Part shown: positions 37,150 to 50,900 of the stretch, one piece after another | How positions within the stretch are numbered: position 1 is the first letter of the stretch | How the letters are laid out: each line of letters begins with the position of its first letter | Assembly (NCBI RefSeq): GCF_002443255.2 | Contig: NW_019211454.1 | Location: 28,225,565 to 28,289,564, forward strand | Direction of reading: 5' to 3' | DNA length: 64,000 nucleotides | DNA from: Varroa destructor | Lineage: Eukaryota; Arthropoda; Arachnida; Mesostigmata; Varroidae | Program-made: the position numbers and the translations under genes | Notes under the pieces: model-generated | Database searches by the model: none | Seen by the model: only the letters and a program-made list of their open reading frames with translations | Told to the model about the DNA's origin: nothing

Positions 37150-38001
37150 TTTTAAGTTTTCCCGTCTCCACCTTGGAGAGATTCAGTGTCAGTGCGAAAT
37201 ATGTGACGGCCGCGTAAAGACGAGGTAGAGCATATCGTACTTGGAACCGTTTTGACCCCTATATTGTTAAGTCCACTAAATACAAGATAACGTCGAGTAT
37301 TTTTTTTCTGCTTTCTTATTTCAGCAGGGAGGCCCTTTAGCAAGGTTCATAATAAGAGTGGGCTTAAGTTATCCTCGTAAGTCAGGCCAGTCATTTGTAT
37401 GAAAGGTGGGATTTTGGCCACTTTATCGTCGATGGTTATTCTTTCCTGTGTGCTCGCGGTGAAAAAAATTAAGCACATGCATATGGACACCCATCCCGGG
37501 CAGCGTAAGCAAAATCTTGTCCCTGAATGCCTGGTTGCCTTAAAGTTGACGAACGCCGTGTATAGAGTATTGTGAAGGGTAGCCAATGCTTTCTTGATGT
37601 CGGCCATCAGGATCTTGTACAATGTTTCTGTAGAGCGTTCTTTTCGGAACCCATGTTTCTTCGTTAGGACACCGTGTACGTTTTTTTGGGTAGCTGTCCA
37701 TTCTTTTAGTCAGTAAGCCGAAGAGCAACTTACAACAAGCGTTTTTCTTCACTATTCTCTCTCCTAATGACGATGTGATTGGGTCGCTGTTTCGTTTGGA
37801 GATCACTAACAGGGTAGCATCTTTTCACTGAGATATATATATATATATATATATACCAGTATGTGAACATTTACTAAATAGTGCCTTCTAGCATAATGCC
37901 AGGACGACGGCGCATTTAAGATGTTCGTTGCAGAGTCTGTCTGCTTTCTTATTGCGTAGATGTTCTAGACATTGCATTAGTTCCTGCACTGCGAAGTTTT
38001 G
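37150..38001 (-). pseudogene. Decayed LINE reverse transcriptase
   Basis: Read right to left on the minus strand. At 38001-37890 QELMQCLEHLRNKKADR matches the LINE linker block (L-x-NKKAPGPDG-type). At 37819-37690 ATLLVISKRNSDP and then KLLFGLLTKRM match the KKGD...K-L-x(3)-L-x-RM region. From 37664 a shifted frame gives HGFRKERSTETL, ILMADIKKALATL and TAFVNFKA, matching the HGFR-G-RST and A-F-V-D-F-KKAFD blocks. The first catalytic Asp is Asn (37545-37547). GLTYEDNLSPLLL follows near 37350, matching GL-QGD-LSPLLF. The YADD box is not readable. Frameshifts, stops and a (TA)n tract at 37832-37855 between blocks show it is dead. No endonuclease domain was recognised upstream. Confidence 0.8.
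37832..37855. repeat. (TA)n microsatellite inside the LINE relic
   Basis: About 12 TA units between two recognisable blocks of the LINE, so the repeat grew or inserted after the element had decayed. Confidence 0.95.
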
Positions 38002-41000
38002 TTGAAGGATATCGCTTTGTATTGAGATTCTCTCTTTCCGTGCTGCGAGATATATTTCTTGACGCAAACATCCCCGAAAAGAGAGTTATGACGGCCGCGG
38101 AACTAATAGGGCTAACCACTAAACTGCCGTGGTGCGTTACCTACCTGTTTGGCTCACGTTTTACATTGACCATTGAACAAATTTTTATGGAAAAGCACTA
38201 CGATATGTAAAACTACTTTCTCAACATTTCTGCCCAGTTAAGTCAGTACCGTTATCAAGTATTGAAAACGTACAGGTTTGTTAAAAATGTTACAGCGTTG
38301 ATAGCTTTTCTGGGGCAGCAATTGTATTGCCGGTCAAAAACTCCGTCCGATGAAACCGAAAGTTTTTTAATTTTTGAAAAAGAACATCTTTCATATTTTT
38401 TTTATAGCAGTGGTTTTAGAATATCTGATAACTTACCATTTGCCTGTATTTACGTTATAATTCGTCGCAAATAAAAAGGACTCTTCAAAATGTAATATGT
38501 TTCAGCTAAACGAAACTAGATAGGAACCGTTTGTTACCTAGTAACCGTAAATGAACTATGTATTCGTGGTCATACATACAAGTTTTAATGGAATCGCCGG
38601 CATTTAACGCACCATTCATTCATTACAAACCAAGGGTCGTTTTTGCGTAGACGCAGGTTACGGGGCTTTGCTAAAGTGTTTTTGCACGAAATAAATCGCC
38701 TTCTGAAGGGCCATGCAACTGCTGCTCACGAAAAGGATAATTTTCAAAAGAAGGTGCCGTCAAATAAAGACCTAGATACTAATAAACGACTGCATTTTAG
38801 TAAACAAATCTCTCATAGATATTTAAATTATATATATGGAGGTTCAGCATTCAATTTTTGTTCAGTATTAGTGTCTGTAACACCATTCAAGTGGCGCGAA
38901 AATTTAAAAAAAAATCTAGTATAGCCACCTTTTCGAGCCCGTTTAGCACCGGTAAATGAAGTGCAAGAACAGTCTGAACAATGAAATTGGGCACTAGTTG
39001 CTACTTTCTTCATTAAGCAACCAGGAAATGCATAGGAAAGTTATAGTAACATATAACTTACGGCATTTAATAGGCGATTTCAAGTTCCATTCTTATAACC
39101 TATTAAATGACAGAACACGAACGTGAATGAACGTTTGGTTCGAACCGCTCAAATTCGTATTGGCTGTGTAACTGTTCTTCTTTTCTATATTTATTATAAA
39201 AAAAATTGGGATGATATATTGGTGAGGTTAATATTATTGTGATCGTTAATAATATCTTTGCGAAATTGATCACAGGTGCAAAGACGCGGAAAGTTTATTT
39301 TCGGGCCTATGCGGTTTCTTTGAGTGAATCCAAAGTGGACTTAGCAATACAGGAGCCATCAGGAATCTGAGATAAAGAGCAGTTCTTAGGCTCCAACTTC
39401 GAAAAATGTCACGCTGTTTTTCTAAAATATGAATTTAGGGGGTATCTATAACTAGCAGCATAATACTGGCAAACCTTGTTATAGGCTCGTTTGCGTAAGA
39501 GCCACCCTCATCGATCAACCATTGGTCTTCTTTTGAAAGTAAGCACCTAACCTATACAGTTACGAACCTCTTAAAAACTACAAAAACTTCTAAGATTTCG
39601 ACTTCTTGTAGCTCAGCCGTTCGACATACACGATATTTAAAATGAAGCTCTCTATACCTTTGTCTAAAGACCGTTTTTCATCAACGGGGTTATGCTAGGG
39701 TGGCATGAAAGGCAACGCAGTTTGAGTGGCTAATACGCACCTTCCTTAGGTAAGTATCAATCATGTTGTCAAGCTGGTTCAATTCTCAGCGTTGGCCAAA
39801 ATCAGTATTAAATATTAGCAATGAGGAATACAAGGAACGTAGGAAAAACAAGGAATTAAATCGTTATTCGGGTTAATAGCTGTCTGTATGGTTTTGTGTG
39901 CCGTTTCGTAGATCTGTTGTAGAAACCTAAATAAGGCCAGCCGGGCACACTCCAGTTAGACCCTTAATGGGAGCAGGTCCTTTATATATGCTATTACTAA
40001 GGATCGACGATTTCGAGGACCTGTTCACCTAATATTGACTAATAATATGCCTAGATAATAAAGATACTACACAGGCTTAGTCCTGCACCTTCAATCAGAG
40101 CCATTGCCCGCAGCTACATCATACTCACATCAACCTATTGTTTATAATACATTCTCTATGCGATTTAGCAGAGACTCTCGTTTACAATAATATCGATAAA
40201 GCGAAAGACGAAGTTCTTATCAAACGTAACAGGATCTGTTATTCAACAATAAGTTACTTATCTCAATGCACCGCAGACGGGTTTAGTGGAAATCGCATAG
40301 AAGCCTACCTTCCATTATATATTTCTTGTATGTACAATCAAATAGCTTTACTGCTAACGAAAGAAAGACGAATTTGGCGACCGTTAACGCTAACGTATTT
40401 AATAGACACGATAGTTCTAAAGGCCAGATAAGAACTGTCTCTCATTTTTCATCATTCGTGTCAAAATCACAGCTGCAGAACATTAGTAGATAACTTACGC
40501 TTACTGGAATCGCAATTTTATATAGAAAGCTCGATTGAATCTCACAGTTTAATTTTTGATCACAAATATTGTGTCTTACAAATATAGATAATGGTGGGGC
40601 TTGAACTTTGTTGGGTGCTACCAAATCACAGAGATTTGGATTTGAAGACTGGTCACGTATTTAATATAGAAGATGCTATCTACACAGAAAGCTTAAATTT
40701 ATTACACCGTGTTACATGATTTATACCCTGAACGAGCTATTTTGAAGAAACTCTTGTCGTTTCCAGACTCATTACTAGCTGCGATGACTTCGTACCTTGC
40801 TACACTTAAACCACGACGAAGTAGAATATGTTTTCTATCTGAACGCATGGTTTTATACTAGTTATATGGATGTTTTAAGAGAAAATGTCATTTACCAGAT
40901 ATTGCTTGAGCTCTCCTGGATGCAATGTCTTAGCGTAGCATACATTGCCACCTTCAGACCAGATGTTTCATCATATTTACGGTAGTTCGTGTTAAAGCCC

Positions 41001-42248
41001 ATCACAGAGATCGTAGCGAAGACAGCTCGCTATCTAGTCGATCAAAACAAGTCGGAAATGACGGGTCTTTCAGAAAATATTTCTCGCTAACATTATTTGT
41101 TTAATAAAATCGAAACTTTATTACAGACTGACTATAAGCGGCTTGAAAGAGTTCAAAAGTGAATTATATATAATGTCTTTAGAAACGGTTCGTGTTGATA
41201 ATCAAATGGTTCGTCAGATACAATTATGACGAAATGACCTATCGACCTGCTCGCATAAGTTTTTGTTTACGATATCGATAGACCTCGAAAACAGATCTGG
41301 GTGACCGAATCCGATGGCAGAAATATTGTGCCTGTCAAACATGACTCAACAATATACGTTTAGCATTTTGTACGCTTACCTATAAATTATCAAGGTCTTC
41401 GAGTAAACATTTTACAACATGGAAAAAATTGTATGCCAAATGGAAAAAGTGATAAATCATGTTATTCATACTATAATAGACATGTGTATTTGTACTTAAA
41501 AGAAAAGTCTCATGGTGAGCGTATTAGGTACGCTTTATAGTGCCTATCCATCCCGAATTAAAACGTCTTCGGCGCATATGCTGTTACCACCTCGTCCCAG
41601 CAGATCCGTTAAGAAGATGCGAGTGATCATTTATTTTTTTTTTACAAAGGCCGATTCGATTCCGTTTCACAAGGATACGATACTTTCAAATTAAGTATAA
41701 TAGATTTGCGTCCAGCGCACAATTCTGTAAATAATCAGAATAATCTGAAACCAATTGTTACCGAACAAAAAAGATTAGGATCGGATACTTGTCTGAGTGG
41801 TTGGTTCATGCTGATGACAATGGGGGCATCAGCTGTTCTTAAAGAATAACCGATCGACACAGAGTGCAGAGGCTATCTGAATCTTCTTCTGAGCATACTC
41901 TTTAGAAAGCTGGCTCTACATTTCGTATTAGACATTTATTTAAACTAAGATTTATTTGACCTAAGAGTTATTTAGATTAGACAAACGATTGCTCTTCGCT
42001 ATTTTAAGCTAACAGAAAATCCAGTCGTTCCTGCGTGTTTCTTGATTACTGTTTATTCTTTAACCCAAGTGAGGGGCGATGTCTTAATCTGATGACGACA
42101 ACTCCCATCCACACTGGCCTTACTCGTCCCATATGCACACCCTTCGCTCGCTGTTACCTTAAGTTTCATTCTGCTACTGGGCCTTCTTCTTACTCTCAGT
42201 TATTTTTTCATATCCCACCTGGTCCTGGAGCGCACAGCTTAACACCAG
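38002..42248. other. No gene supported
   Basis: The plus frame 38022-38210 and several 60-97 codon frames are present without motifs. The first few hundred bases may be 5' LINE sequence too decayed to read. GGTTCGAACC recurs at 39138-39147 without an A-box. Confidence 0.4.
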
Positions 42249-42369
42249 CCGATCGAATCGGTTGACGAAAAGTATGACGACAGCGTGAGACAACCAGGAA
42301 TGGTACCTGCCATTGATGGTAAACCGGATGGAGAAGCTAGCGCTTTCAAATACGCTGACGAGCAGACAG
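42249..42369 (+). CDS. Candidate internal exon, unknown protein
   Basis: The frame opens at CCAG (42245-42248) downstream of a long pyrimidine-rich tract (about 42180-42230) and runs 40 codons to a GTATCA donor at 42370. The peptide is acidic and polar: IESVDEKYDDSVRQPGMVPA, then DGKPDGEASAFKYADEQT. It is too short to assign to a family. An in-frame stop just upstream of the acceptor fits an internal exon. The minus strand is also open here. Confidence 0.3.
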
Positions 42370-44175
42370 GTATCATTTCGTTGAAGCATTATATATATCT
42401 TTCTATTGATCACAGCTTATGTTCAATATTGGTCGATGCGTTTGATTAGCGCGAAAGATAAGAAAAACACAAAGATCTGGAACGATACGGTTGTACGACT
42501 GAATCGAGATAATAATAATAGTAAACCATTCAAATGGTAATCGACGATAAATTTTATTTAAATTAAACAATTTCAAGCTTCGACGTTAATCTTTTAAAAG
42601 CCTATAGAGCTTGACGAAAAGGAACGTTCTTTACATTAAGACAATTAACGTTGACATATTGCTCCTGCAGAAGTGATATGGGAGATATCTTTCTGCGGAA
42701 AAAAATAGTACAAAAACTACTTCCATCATAGCGACCGACTCTATTCGCGTACAAAACAGCGTTTAACTATTTTAACGTAATTCAACTTCCCAACAACGAG
42801 GATTTTCAGTTTACTATCATTGATTTTCCACCGTTGACACTGGATAACTTACAGCCTTTAGAAAGGTTGAGATGTACGTAGCAGTAGGATTAAAATAGCA
42901 TTCCGTGTTTATTAAGAAAATTTTGTTACTATGATTAGTGGTCGCAATTTGACATCCTGTTATTTATCTAACAGCGTTAAGAGAACGTTAAATAGAAGAA
43001 CACACTATTGTCTCCTGCAATCAATGTTTTCTTTAGCTAACTTTGTCACTACTTCAAATAAACGATGTATAACACTATCGTACAATACACAGGGGTACCC
43101 TAATACGACTGTTATCCTTGTAGGATTATACCGCAGCGTTGCTATGCCCTTATATGTACTAGCTATAAAATAAAATAAATATTTTTGTTGTCAGAATACC
43201 CTGTTATGTGTTATATGAATATAGGAGTCGCTATAAACATGTCGCGCAGTTCAATCCGATGGACAATGATGCTGTTTAGCTGAATAATGTAGATCATTTA
43301 GTAGTGTTTCTCACTAAGTTGACGTTTACGTTGTTCCTCTTTAAGGTACCCAAGTTTTTCGTCCTTCCTTTTTTATTCGACATTTCTGTATTCTGGTTCC
43401 TATTCAGACTCCGACAGTTCTGTATTCAGGCACTACCGAAATGCGATCCCCAACCCATGGGATCGAATGGAGCAAACCACAAAGCCGATGTTGTTTACAC
43501 GGTCAGTGCTTTCGGGTACAATTGAGAACTTAATGTTCTTTTGAGACTTACTCTTAGACAGAAGCTAATGATGTTTACAACCAGGCAATTAAAAGTAAAA
43601 ACAATTAGGTAGAAGGACTAATGCTTAAATGGTAAAAAATAAATAATAGCTAATGTCCGATTTTTAGATCTTTCTTTTCACTCTAACTCGCTCTATGGCA
43701 CATAAGAGAGTGGCACTAATAGTTATTTTGAGGCCTATTATATTAATAAACTAATATATCCATATATGACGTTTTCTGTGTATGAAGAAGTCGATACATT
43801 TATTGGCCTATGTGTTTAGTGATTCGAAGAAACGGTACAAGTATTTCATAATTTTTCTGCACTTTTCACTGGCAAAAGAGCGTCTTTCTCATAGTACCTA
43901 CAAACGATACTTTGAGTCCAAATTTAATTTAAGTTAAAAAAGAAAAAGCAATTGTTACCGTGATGATTTTACAAACTTCATCTCTCGTTTTACGCTACTT
44001 TCTAATTTTAATGACGGCTTTTTTGACAGTAGTTACTTTGCATCTTTTCCCCGTCTTGCTATCGGACCTATTGAAATATATGTATACTTCCTGCTACATT
44101 CGCACGAGTCACATGCAGACCGCGTAACTGTGAAGACCTCGTTTAGACCATTTAGAAACTTTCACTCTATTTTGA

Positions 44176-44179
<4 letters not shown>

Positions 44180-44217
<38 letters not shown>
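44180..44217. repeat. Longest (TA)n microsatellite in the window
   Basis: About 19 TA units, followed by TGTGTG. Confidence 0.95.
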
Positions 44218-44223
<6 letters not shown>

Positions 44224-46491
44224 ATGTTTACAGGGTCCGTTTTCAGTAGTCTAAAAGTTTTGCAGGCGAGATTCACTTCATTGTGGCAACCGAACAGCGT
44301 AGAACACAAATCAGATATCCCAAGATTTTTTGCCACCATAGCAGTTTCCAGGGTATCAGCAACCCTTAGAACTCCTGTAAATCTTTCTCGGGAAGGTTTT
44401 AAACTACGCAACAGCACGTTACTCATCGATCTCTCAATGCTTTTTACTGCCATTTGAAATCTAGATACTTAAATTGATGATAAAATATAAGTGAAGAATA
44501 TATCGACATGGTGTATTTAAGCCCATTAACTGTACTCTAACGAACAGGCGCATTGACTCTCATGATTTTGTAAAGATAACGCATTACTAAGTAGATGTTA
44601 CATTAAAATTAACATAAAAAAAGATCATTTAAAGTGCACTGATTGCAACAATATAACATTTTTTAGGCAAACGGACTGTAATATTAGGAGAGAATGTTCA
44701 CCCTACAGAGATGTTGCACCGTATCTTTGGCTCTATTCGTGTTGTTCTCCTTCAGTTACTGCACAAACCCAAAGCAAAATATAAAATTCGATCTCCGTTG
44801 TATTATATTTTATATTTTCAGCGTTATCGAGTTAGCGAAGCTGCTTTACAGCTCTGTGTATTTAATCACATTGTTCCGCCTTTCAGCTAAAGTGGATTCA
44901 AAACACGATTGCATTGACTTTTACGGTTCTGACTCCACTCTTTGTTGCTAATTGTAAAGAGTGACTAGCAAGAAGCTCTCGATTCCAGGACGTGATGTCG
45001 ATGCGAATGTTTCGTGACCCTATAAATAAAATAAAAAAGATTAGCAGCTTTGTGAGACCTTTTGTTGTCCTACCCTGTAAACCGTGACTACCAAAGAAGT
45101 GGAAAGCTTTTCCGGACTAGATCGCGGATATGAATATCAAGCGAGAATAGGAAAGAGGCACTAGCTTCTCTGATAATGACCTTGTCCGATTATTTTAGCT
45201 AAAATAGATCACAGAAAATTCAGTTTCGTTGCACTTTTGTTCATTGTAGCCTATGCTCGTCTATTCACAAATATCACAGATAATACCGAATGTATTAGGC
45301 ATGCAAACACCTAAAAAAACAGTACTATCTGTTTATTAGTGACGTGTTTTTTTGTGCTATGTACTTTCACAATTTCCATTGCAGATTTCGGGGAATTAAA
45401 TGTACAGAATGCGACACGGAAATTAAGACTTTTTTTCGTCTGCTTTCTGTCTGTGACTGTATTCAAACAAAAACAGATATTTTTATATACACTAGAAGTG
45501 TCATTTTTAACGCCTATGTTTCAATATCAATTCGGAGCCTAAAACGCAAGTAATTTTTACTAGTAATCGTGCGCCAGCCAGTATTGAAAAGTGTAAATTA
45601 GATAAAGTGTCGCCCAAATACGCTACGTATAAAAAAGTTTCAACGAAATTAAAGTTCAGCAGACCATAAACCCCAAAGATGCAAGGGCTTGAAACGCCCA
45701 TAAAAAAATAAGGTGTACAAAGGCGCGAAAAATTCGAAAAGGCTCACCGTTGGAGCTTATTTGGAGCATCCGACTGATAATAGATCTTCTGCCCTCTGAA
45801 ACGAATGCTAATTCTTGTATCGAAAATCTAGGTGTATAAAAAATGTTTTTTTGAGTTATTATGATAACATTTCAAATTTAAGCTCTGCTGGGGACCTTGC
45901 AATTAGCCTCGTTTAAGTCTTCCTTGAATTTTTCAGAAGTCGTGTGAAAACTAGCATTAACGTAGACCTTCTACTTCTAGTTCGTGCAATATAGGAAATT
46001 TCGATTTTCTTTTAAAAGAAGGGCTGTTCACATCGACACTGTTGAAAAGCTAGTCTATGCTATACAGGCTTCGTATAGGAGTATATAGCTATACCATATG
46101 TCTTGGCAAACACAGGAAAAAGGGTCAATCCTCTGTATGTGCAAAAATTCCTTTGAGCTACATTGTACCTCGCCAGCAATACGAGTAATTGTCGATTTGT
46201 ATTAACTGTGCAATATTTTCGATAGCACACGCCGGCTTGGAATATCTAAATGACAATGGCTCCAATATGGTGAGGATGATCTTGCTTGACGTTGCACCCG
46301 GCGTAAGTTTTTTTTTTAATAATGTTACATTTTTGAACTTGTGCAGCTCAATTGCGAAGTCATAACGACTTCGGAGTCTGATAGCATTTTGTTGCCTCTA
46401 CGCTCGCCTCTCTGAAAACCCCGAGAAACCTGCTATATAATTGTTTTTAAATTATGCTAGCTTAAAATGTTTGAATCTGCGTCTTAATCGT

Positions 46492-46514
46492 ATATATATA
46501 TATATATATATATA
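46492..46514. repeat. (TA)n microsatellite
   Basis: About 11 TA units. Confidence 0.95.
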
Positions 46515-47896
46515 AGTACGTATGCATCTCATGCATGCCTGCTATTCACGGAACTGCCGTGTAATAAGATTATAGCTTTCTCAGCACGAAGACATTTTGA
46601 AACTCAAAAGGATGGAGCTGAAAGAGGCGGCGGGAGCTGTAAAGGACGAGTTTTTTTTCTGTTGATTTTAGAAATAACCACTCAACATTTTAGGGAAGCA
46701 TACGTGCCTGCAGTTCAGTGCTCTTTGGTTCCCGCATTTTGTAATTCCATACGCTTTCGGCTTTTCCATGTGTTTTCAAATGGAGGGATTTCTTAGATTA
46801 GACAAGTGGCTTTTATGTTTGCCAACTTGAATGTTAATTGAACTACGATGAAGTTGGATAACAAAATTGCTATTTGTCATAGGTTTGTGCGATCCAGAGT
46901 TGCATTTTTTCAAAACACGGTAAGAGCAAACTGCTTTTCTAATAGCCAATACATTAAGCCGTAGAACCACTTTATGTAAATAGCTATCTGACATGAATGT
47001 GTTAAGACTATGCATATTGACGTATGGATGCGTACGTTGATACTGCGGAAAATGTGAGCAAGATACTGATATCTTTTGATTATCAGTTTTTCGGTAAAGA
47101 AGCCTGGGATAGACCCGGAACCCTAACCTATAGGCGGCACGCAACTTCATATAAACTTGATGCACTTGCACTTTTTGCTTTCCGTTAATCACACTATTAA
47201 TAAAATTACTAAATTGTTACATTAAATTATTACATTTCACTAAATGGTTTCCGTGTATTTAATGTCTCAGGTCTCACTAGAGTTCGTATAGTGATACGAC
47301 AATAGACCCCGTGGCGACGGCTATGATTATGATCACGCCCATTTTCAAGCTATCTGGCTACTTCTCAGATCTGCCGATAGGATATGTATCAAGCATTATC
47401 TACGGCACTTGCACAGTGTACGGTGATCATAATTATCAATGAAGATCCCTCGGCATTTTTTTAGCCATTTGAATTTTCATGTCGTTTTGAGGGAGACAGA
47501 CAGGAGACTAAGGGAGTATCAAGCGAGGGCTAAATCTTCACCAGTTAGCAACATGCTGAATGCGATTTCCGACAAAATCTTTCCCCAAGGAGCGATTCTT
47601 CGGAAGAGTAACCGTAAAGTGATTGTACCCTTATCGGCGGCACGCATGGCCACGTCAGTCTAAGCCCGCTAGCGGGCGCGCGAAACGAGGCTTAAGTAAT
47701 GCGCTCACCTCCATTAGTCAAACGCAGTACGCAGCGCATCACATGAAGCGCTAACACACTTTTTAAAGATGTACATGGAAGTAATGCGTTGTAACCATGC
47801 GAGCTATACGTTTTCACAGTGATCTGTGAAGAGTGTATGCCGGAGATCGCAATGCGGCCAGTATCACAACGATATTGCTGGGCTATAAAATCTATG

Positions 47897-47994
47897 CAAT
47901 ACTTTTAATGAATCAACAAGTGACGATTTTCACAAAACAGCTGTTTGCCCACTGTCTTGTGAAAATCGTAACTTGTTGATTCATTAAAGTATTG
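47897..47994. repeat. 98-nt near-perfect foldback
   Basis: The left arm 47897-47940 (44 nt) and right arm 47952-47994 (43 nt) are reverse complements at 41 positions, with one single-base bulge and two mismatches. The loop is 11 nt (CTGTTTGCCCA). Transcribed from either strand it would form one long hairpin of pre-miRNA or hairpin-siRNA size. Alternatively it may be a very small foldback MITE. I see no clear target-site duplication at its ends and no second copy in the window. Arms this similar imply either recent origin or selection on pairing. Confidence 0.85.
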
Positions 47995-50900
47995 TAACTT
48001 GTAACATAAAAGTAACTTGTTGGTTTACATATGATAATTGACTATTTCAGTTCATGTATCGAGGCTCACTTCGTTCCTGCTGTTTCTATTTAGCGGCATT
48101 ATACCCATGCTCGTATATAACACTCGTATAGCGTGTTCACATATTGTCGCTGATTTGCAAAGCGTATGAATTGTGAAAGGAAAATGGGTTTCGTAACGCG
48201 CGTACCCGCACTTTGTCGTCCGCACGAGTCAGGTAGCGGGCGTGCATCTATTCAACGAGGACGAACAAAGTCCTAATTCGACCGTCTTCCCTTTGTTCGA
48301 TTCTAACAAATTCAATTTCTTCATCAACATACTCTTACTCATTCTTCCTAGATCTATTTAGATTCGTTTTCGTTGATACTGTTTGCTAATCCTTTATCTG
48401 TACGTATATTAAATAAAAACTGCTGGCCCACTAGTATCAGCAATGCGTGTTCCAGTCCGCGTAGGCAAATAAAAACAAGCAACGGCTTGAGTACACTATG
48501 ATGCCGATCAATATGCAACGCACGAGAAATTACTTGACTGACGCTTGTTGAAGGACAGAGCACAAAGTGCTGGAAACGAATATTTCTATATATATATTTC
48601 TATATATACATATACCAAAACGCGAAGTGTATGTTGTAATCATGCCTAGTAAAGTTATGATTTTATCATGTAGCATGGGCCCAGATTCCCGAACCAAATA
48701 TTTCTAGAACACAGCACATGAATAGGTTTATTTGAACGATGGCGGATAAGCAACAAGAGAGGCACTTTAAAATCAATCGAGCTTTGGAAAGCAATCCAAT
48801 TGATCATGAACTCATGTTGAGTAGGGGCACTTGTGGGATCAAGGATAGCTGAGCATCAGTACTCTCGTAGCGCAACTAGTAAATAAAGTCGTGACAGAAA
48901 GTAACGTTAGGGGGGCTTTAGTCGGTGATGAAATAAAGCATTAGGTCCGTCGCTATAGAAAGTGGCTAAACATCACAGATGGATCTAGCTATTTCTATAG
49001 ACTATTAGGAGATAATTAGTAATTCGCTGTCTTAATAGACGTTACGACAAATAAGAACCTGGTCGGGTATTGCGGATTGCGTTTGCAGTTGAAAGTATCT
49101 TCAAAGACATATGCTTTCTAGACATAAGTAAAACGCAAACAAATCGTTTTGAAAAATCTTCAAAAAATGGCGTACAGGCACCTGACTAGAATCTTTTACC
49201 CCTAGTGCAAAAACAGACACAAATATTATAGCTTTCTTTGTTCACACCGAATAGTATATTATGCATACGTCATTGACAGAATTCAGTGGAGCGTTGTTTC
49301 TCCATTGAAGACGTTGCGGAATTAAGACGCTCGTAGTCATTATATTTATTCAATACGGAATTTACACAAAGGCTTAACCGTTTTAAACTTCAAATAGTCG
49401 CCCATTTAAAGGACTTGTTTCTGCGTGAAACCTTATTTAACTTGCGCTTTTGTGCCTGCTGTTCAAAGGTACTGCGGTGCTCATTCGACAGCCTTCTATA
49501 TCTTGGCTATTGAGTGCTATTCAAATTTGATAGAACCGTTACATTTACAACTAGGGATGAAATCGGGATACGGTGCTCGACAGTAGTTTCGTCACGTTAT
49601 AATGAGGCATCTCTTCATCGTCTATTACTATTTTGCCGACCCTTTGTACCTTCATGGATTACTCTTTTCTAATTATACAATCTGTCGTAGATTAAATTAT
49701 CTAATTCATAAGGAAGACATCTGGGAAGATCTAACATGGTAACAACTAACCCTGGCGGTCAGTCTATCGGTTATCGATTTTAAGGATGCCTGATGTGTGT
49801 CCTTTTTTCTAGCCATTTCCGACGGATTTGGCCACAATAATAACCACTCGTTTGCCTGTTGTATTACTCACGACGCTCGATTTTCTTACTGGTCACGTTC
49901 TCAACTACTAATTTCAACACTTCTGTTAACCGTCAAAACGCTTGATACAATCATATTAAACTCAAACAGAAAATTAACGTAACGCATCATTCATCAGTAC
50001 TCTCTAAAGTGGGCAATTTAAATCGCTTCTTCCTATTGCTTGCGTCTCGCATCTCCGACCGTAGAAACACCTAGGCAATGTTTAAGGTTGAACTGCTCAT
50101 CACTAAAAATCATGTATTAAAAGAGCCCCTTCATCATGGGCAAGTTTCTCTAAGATTATACTTAATTTCCAAATGAGCAGATCTATTGATAAATAACGTT
50201 TTTTTTGCGCCTATTAGCGCCTGTTAGTAACATATACTGTGATCGTCTCTTCCTTTACTGAGGTAAGTTCAACCATAAATTGCAATACACAGGCGAGTTC
50301 TAGCAGACCTCTCTTGTCTGCGATCGAACACTAACTTGAACTTGCTTTCACTTCGCATATACAGTACCTTTATTGTTTATTATAACCCCCATAAAAGGAA
50401 GGACTTATGTTCGGATTATAAAGGTATGTAAAAGTAATTTTTTAGATTGTATTTTTTAGAAAAAAAGACAAGTTCTGTGTTTCGCCCATTATAGGGTGTC
50501 GTAATGATTACGTTTATAACAAGCAGACAAAATAATATACCTTAGTTATAAATAATTTTACTTATTACTGAATTTGAATGCGATGCATATTGAGAATGTT
50601 TAAATCTTTTATGAAGTTATTAAATTATGTATATATATGTAAGGCCTCTTATCTGAGGGATTAGCTAATTTTGTTTCTAGGGGTTGCAGCCTAAGGGAAC
50701 TATGCGAATGAGAAAGGCTTTGCTACTTCTAATCGTGTACTTTTTCATTTACAGCCTATATTAAAAGGTCAGTCAGATTTTATATCAATGTTTTATGCAA
50801 TAAAAAAACTCGAATTTTGACATAGCGTGTCCTTGTTTAGCGTGACAGGCACCATACCCCGTTGTCTGTCAGGCAGGAAATTGAAATTCAGCCATTCATT

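Larger units (their letters stand above)
42370..47896. other. No gene supported; microsatellites and one palindrome
   Basis: AT-rich. Frames such as minus 46776-47192 (138 codons) and minus 44109-44453 (which crosses a TA repeat) lack supporting features. A perfect 16-nt palindrome, TATTTTAGCTAAAATA, lies at 45191-45206. Confidence 0.45.

Noticed and set aside
39138..39147. GGTTCGAACC B-box-like palindrome
   Set aside because: No A-box at a suitable distance on either strand, and no flanking similarity to the 36.8 kb repeat.
46776..47192. 138-codon minus-strand frame, the longest in the window
   Set aside because: Non-ATG start, no recognisable motif, and no promoter or splice support. Treated as a chance frame.
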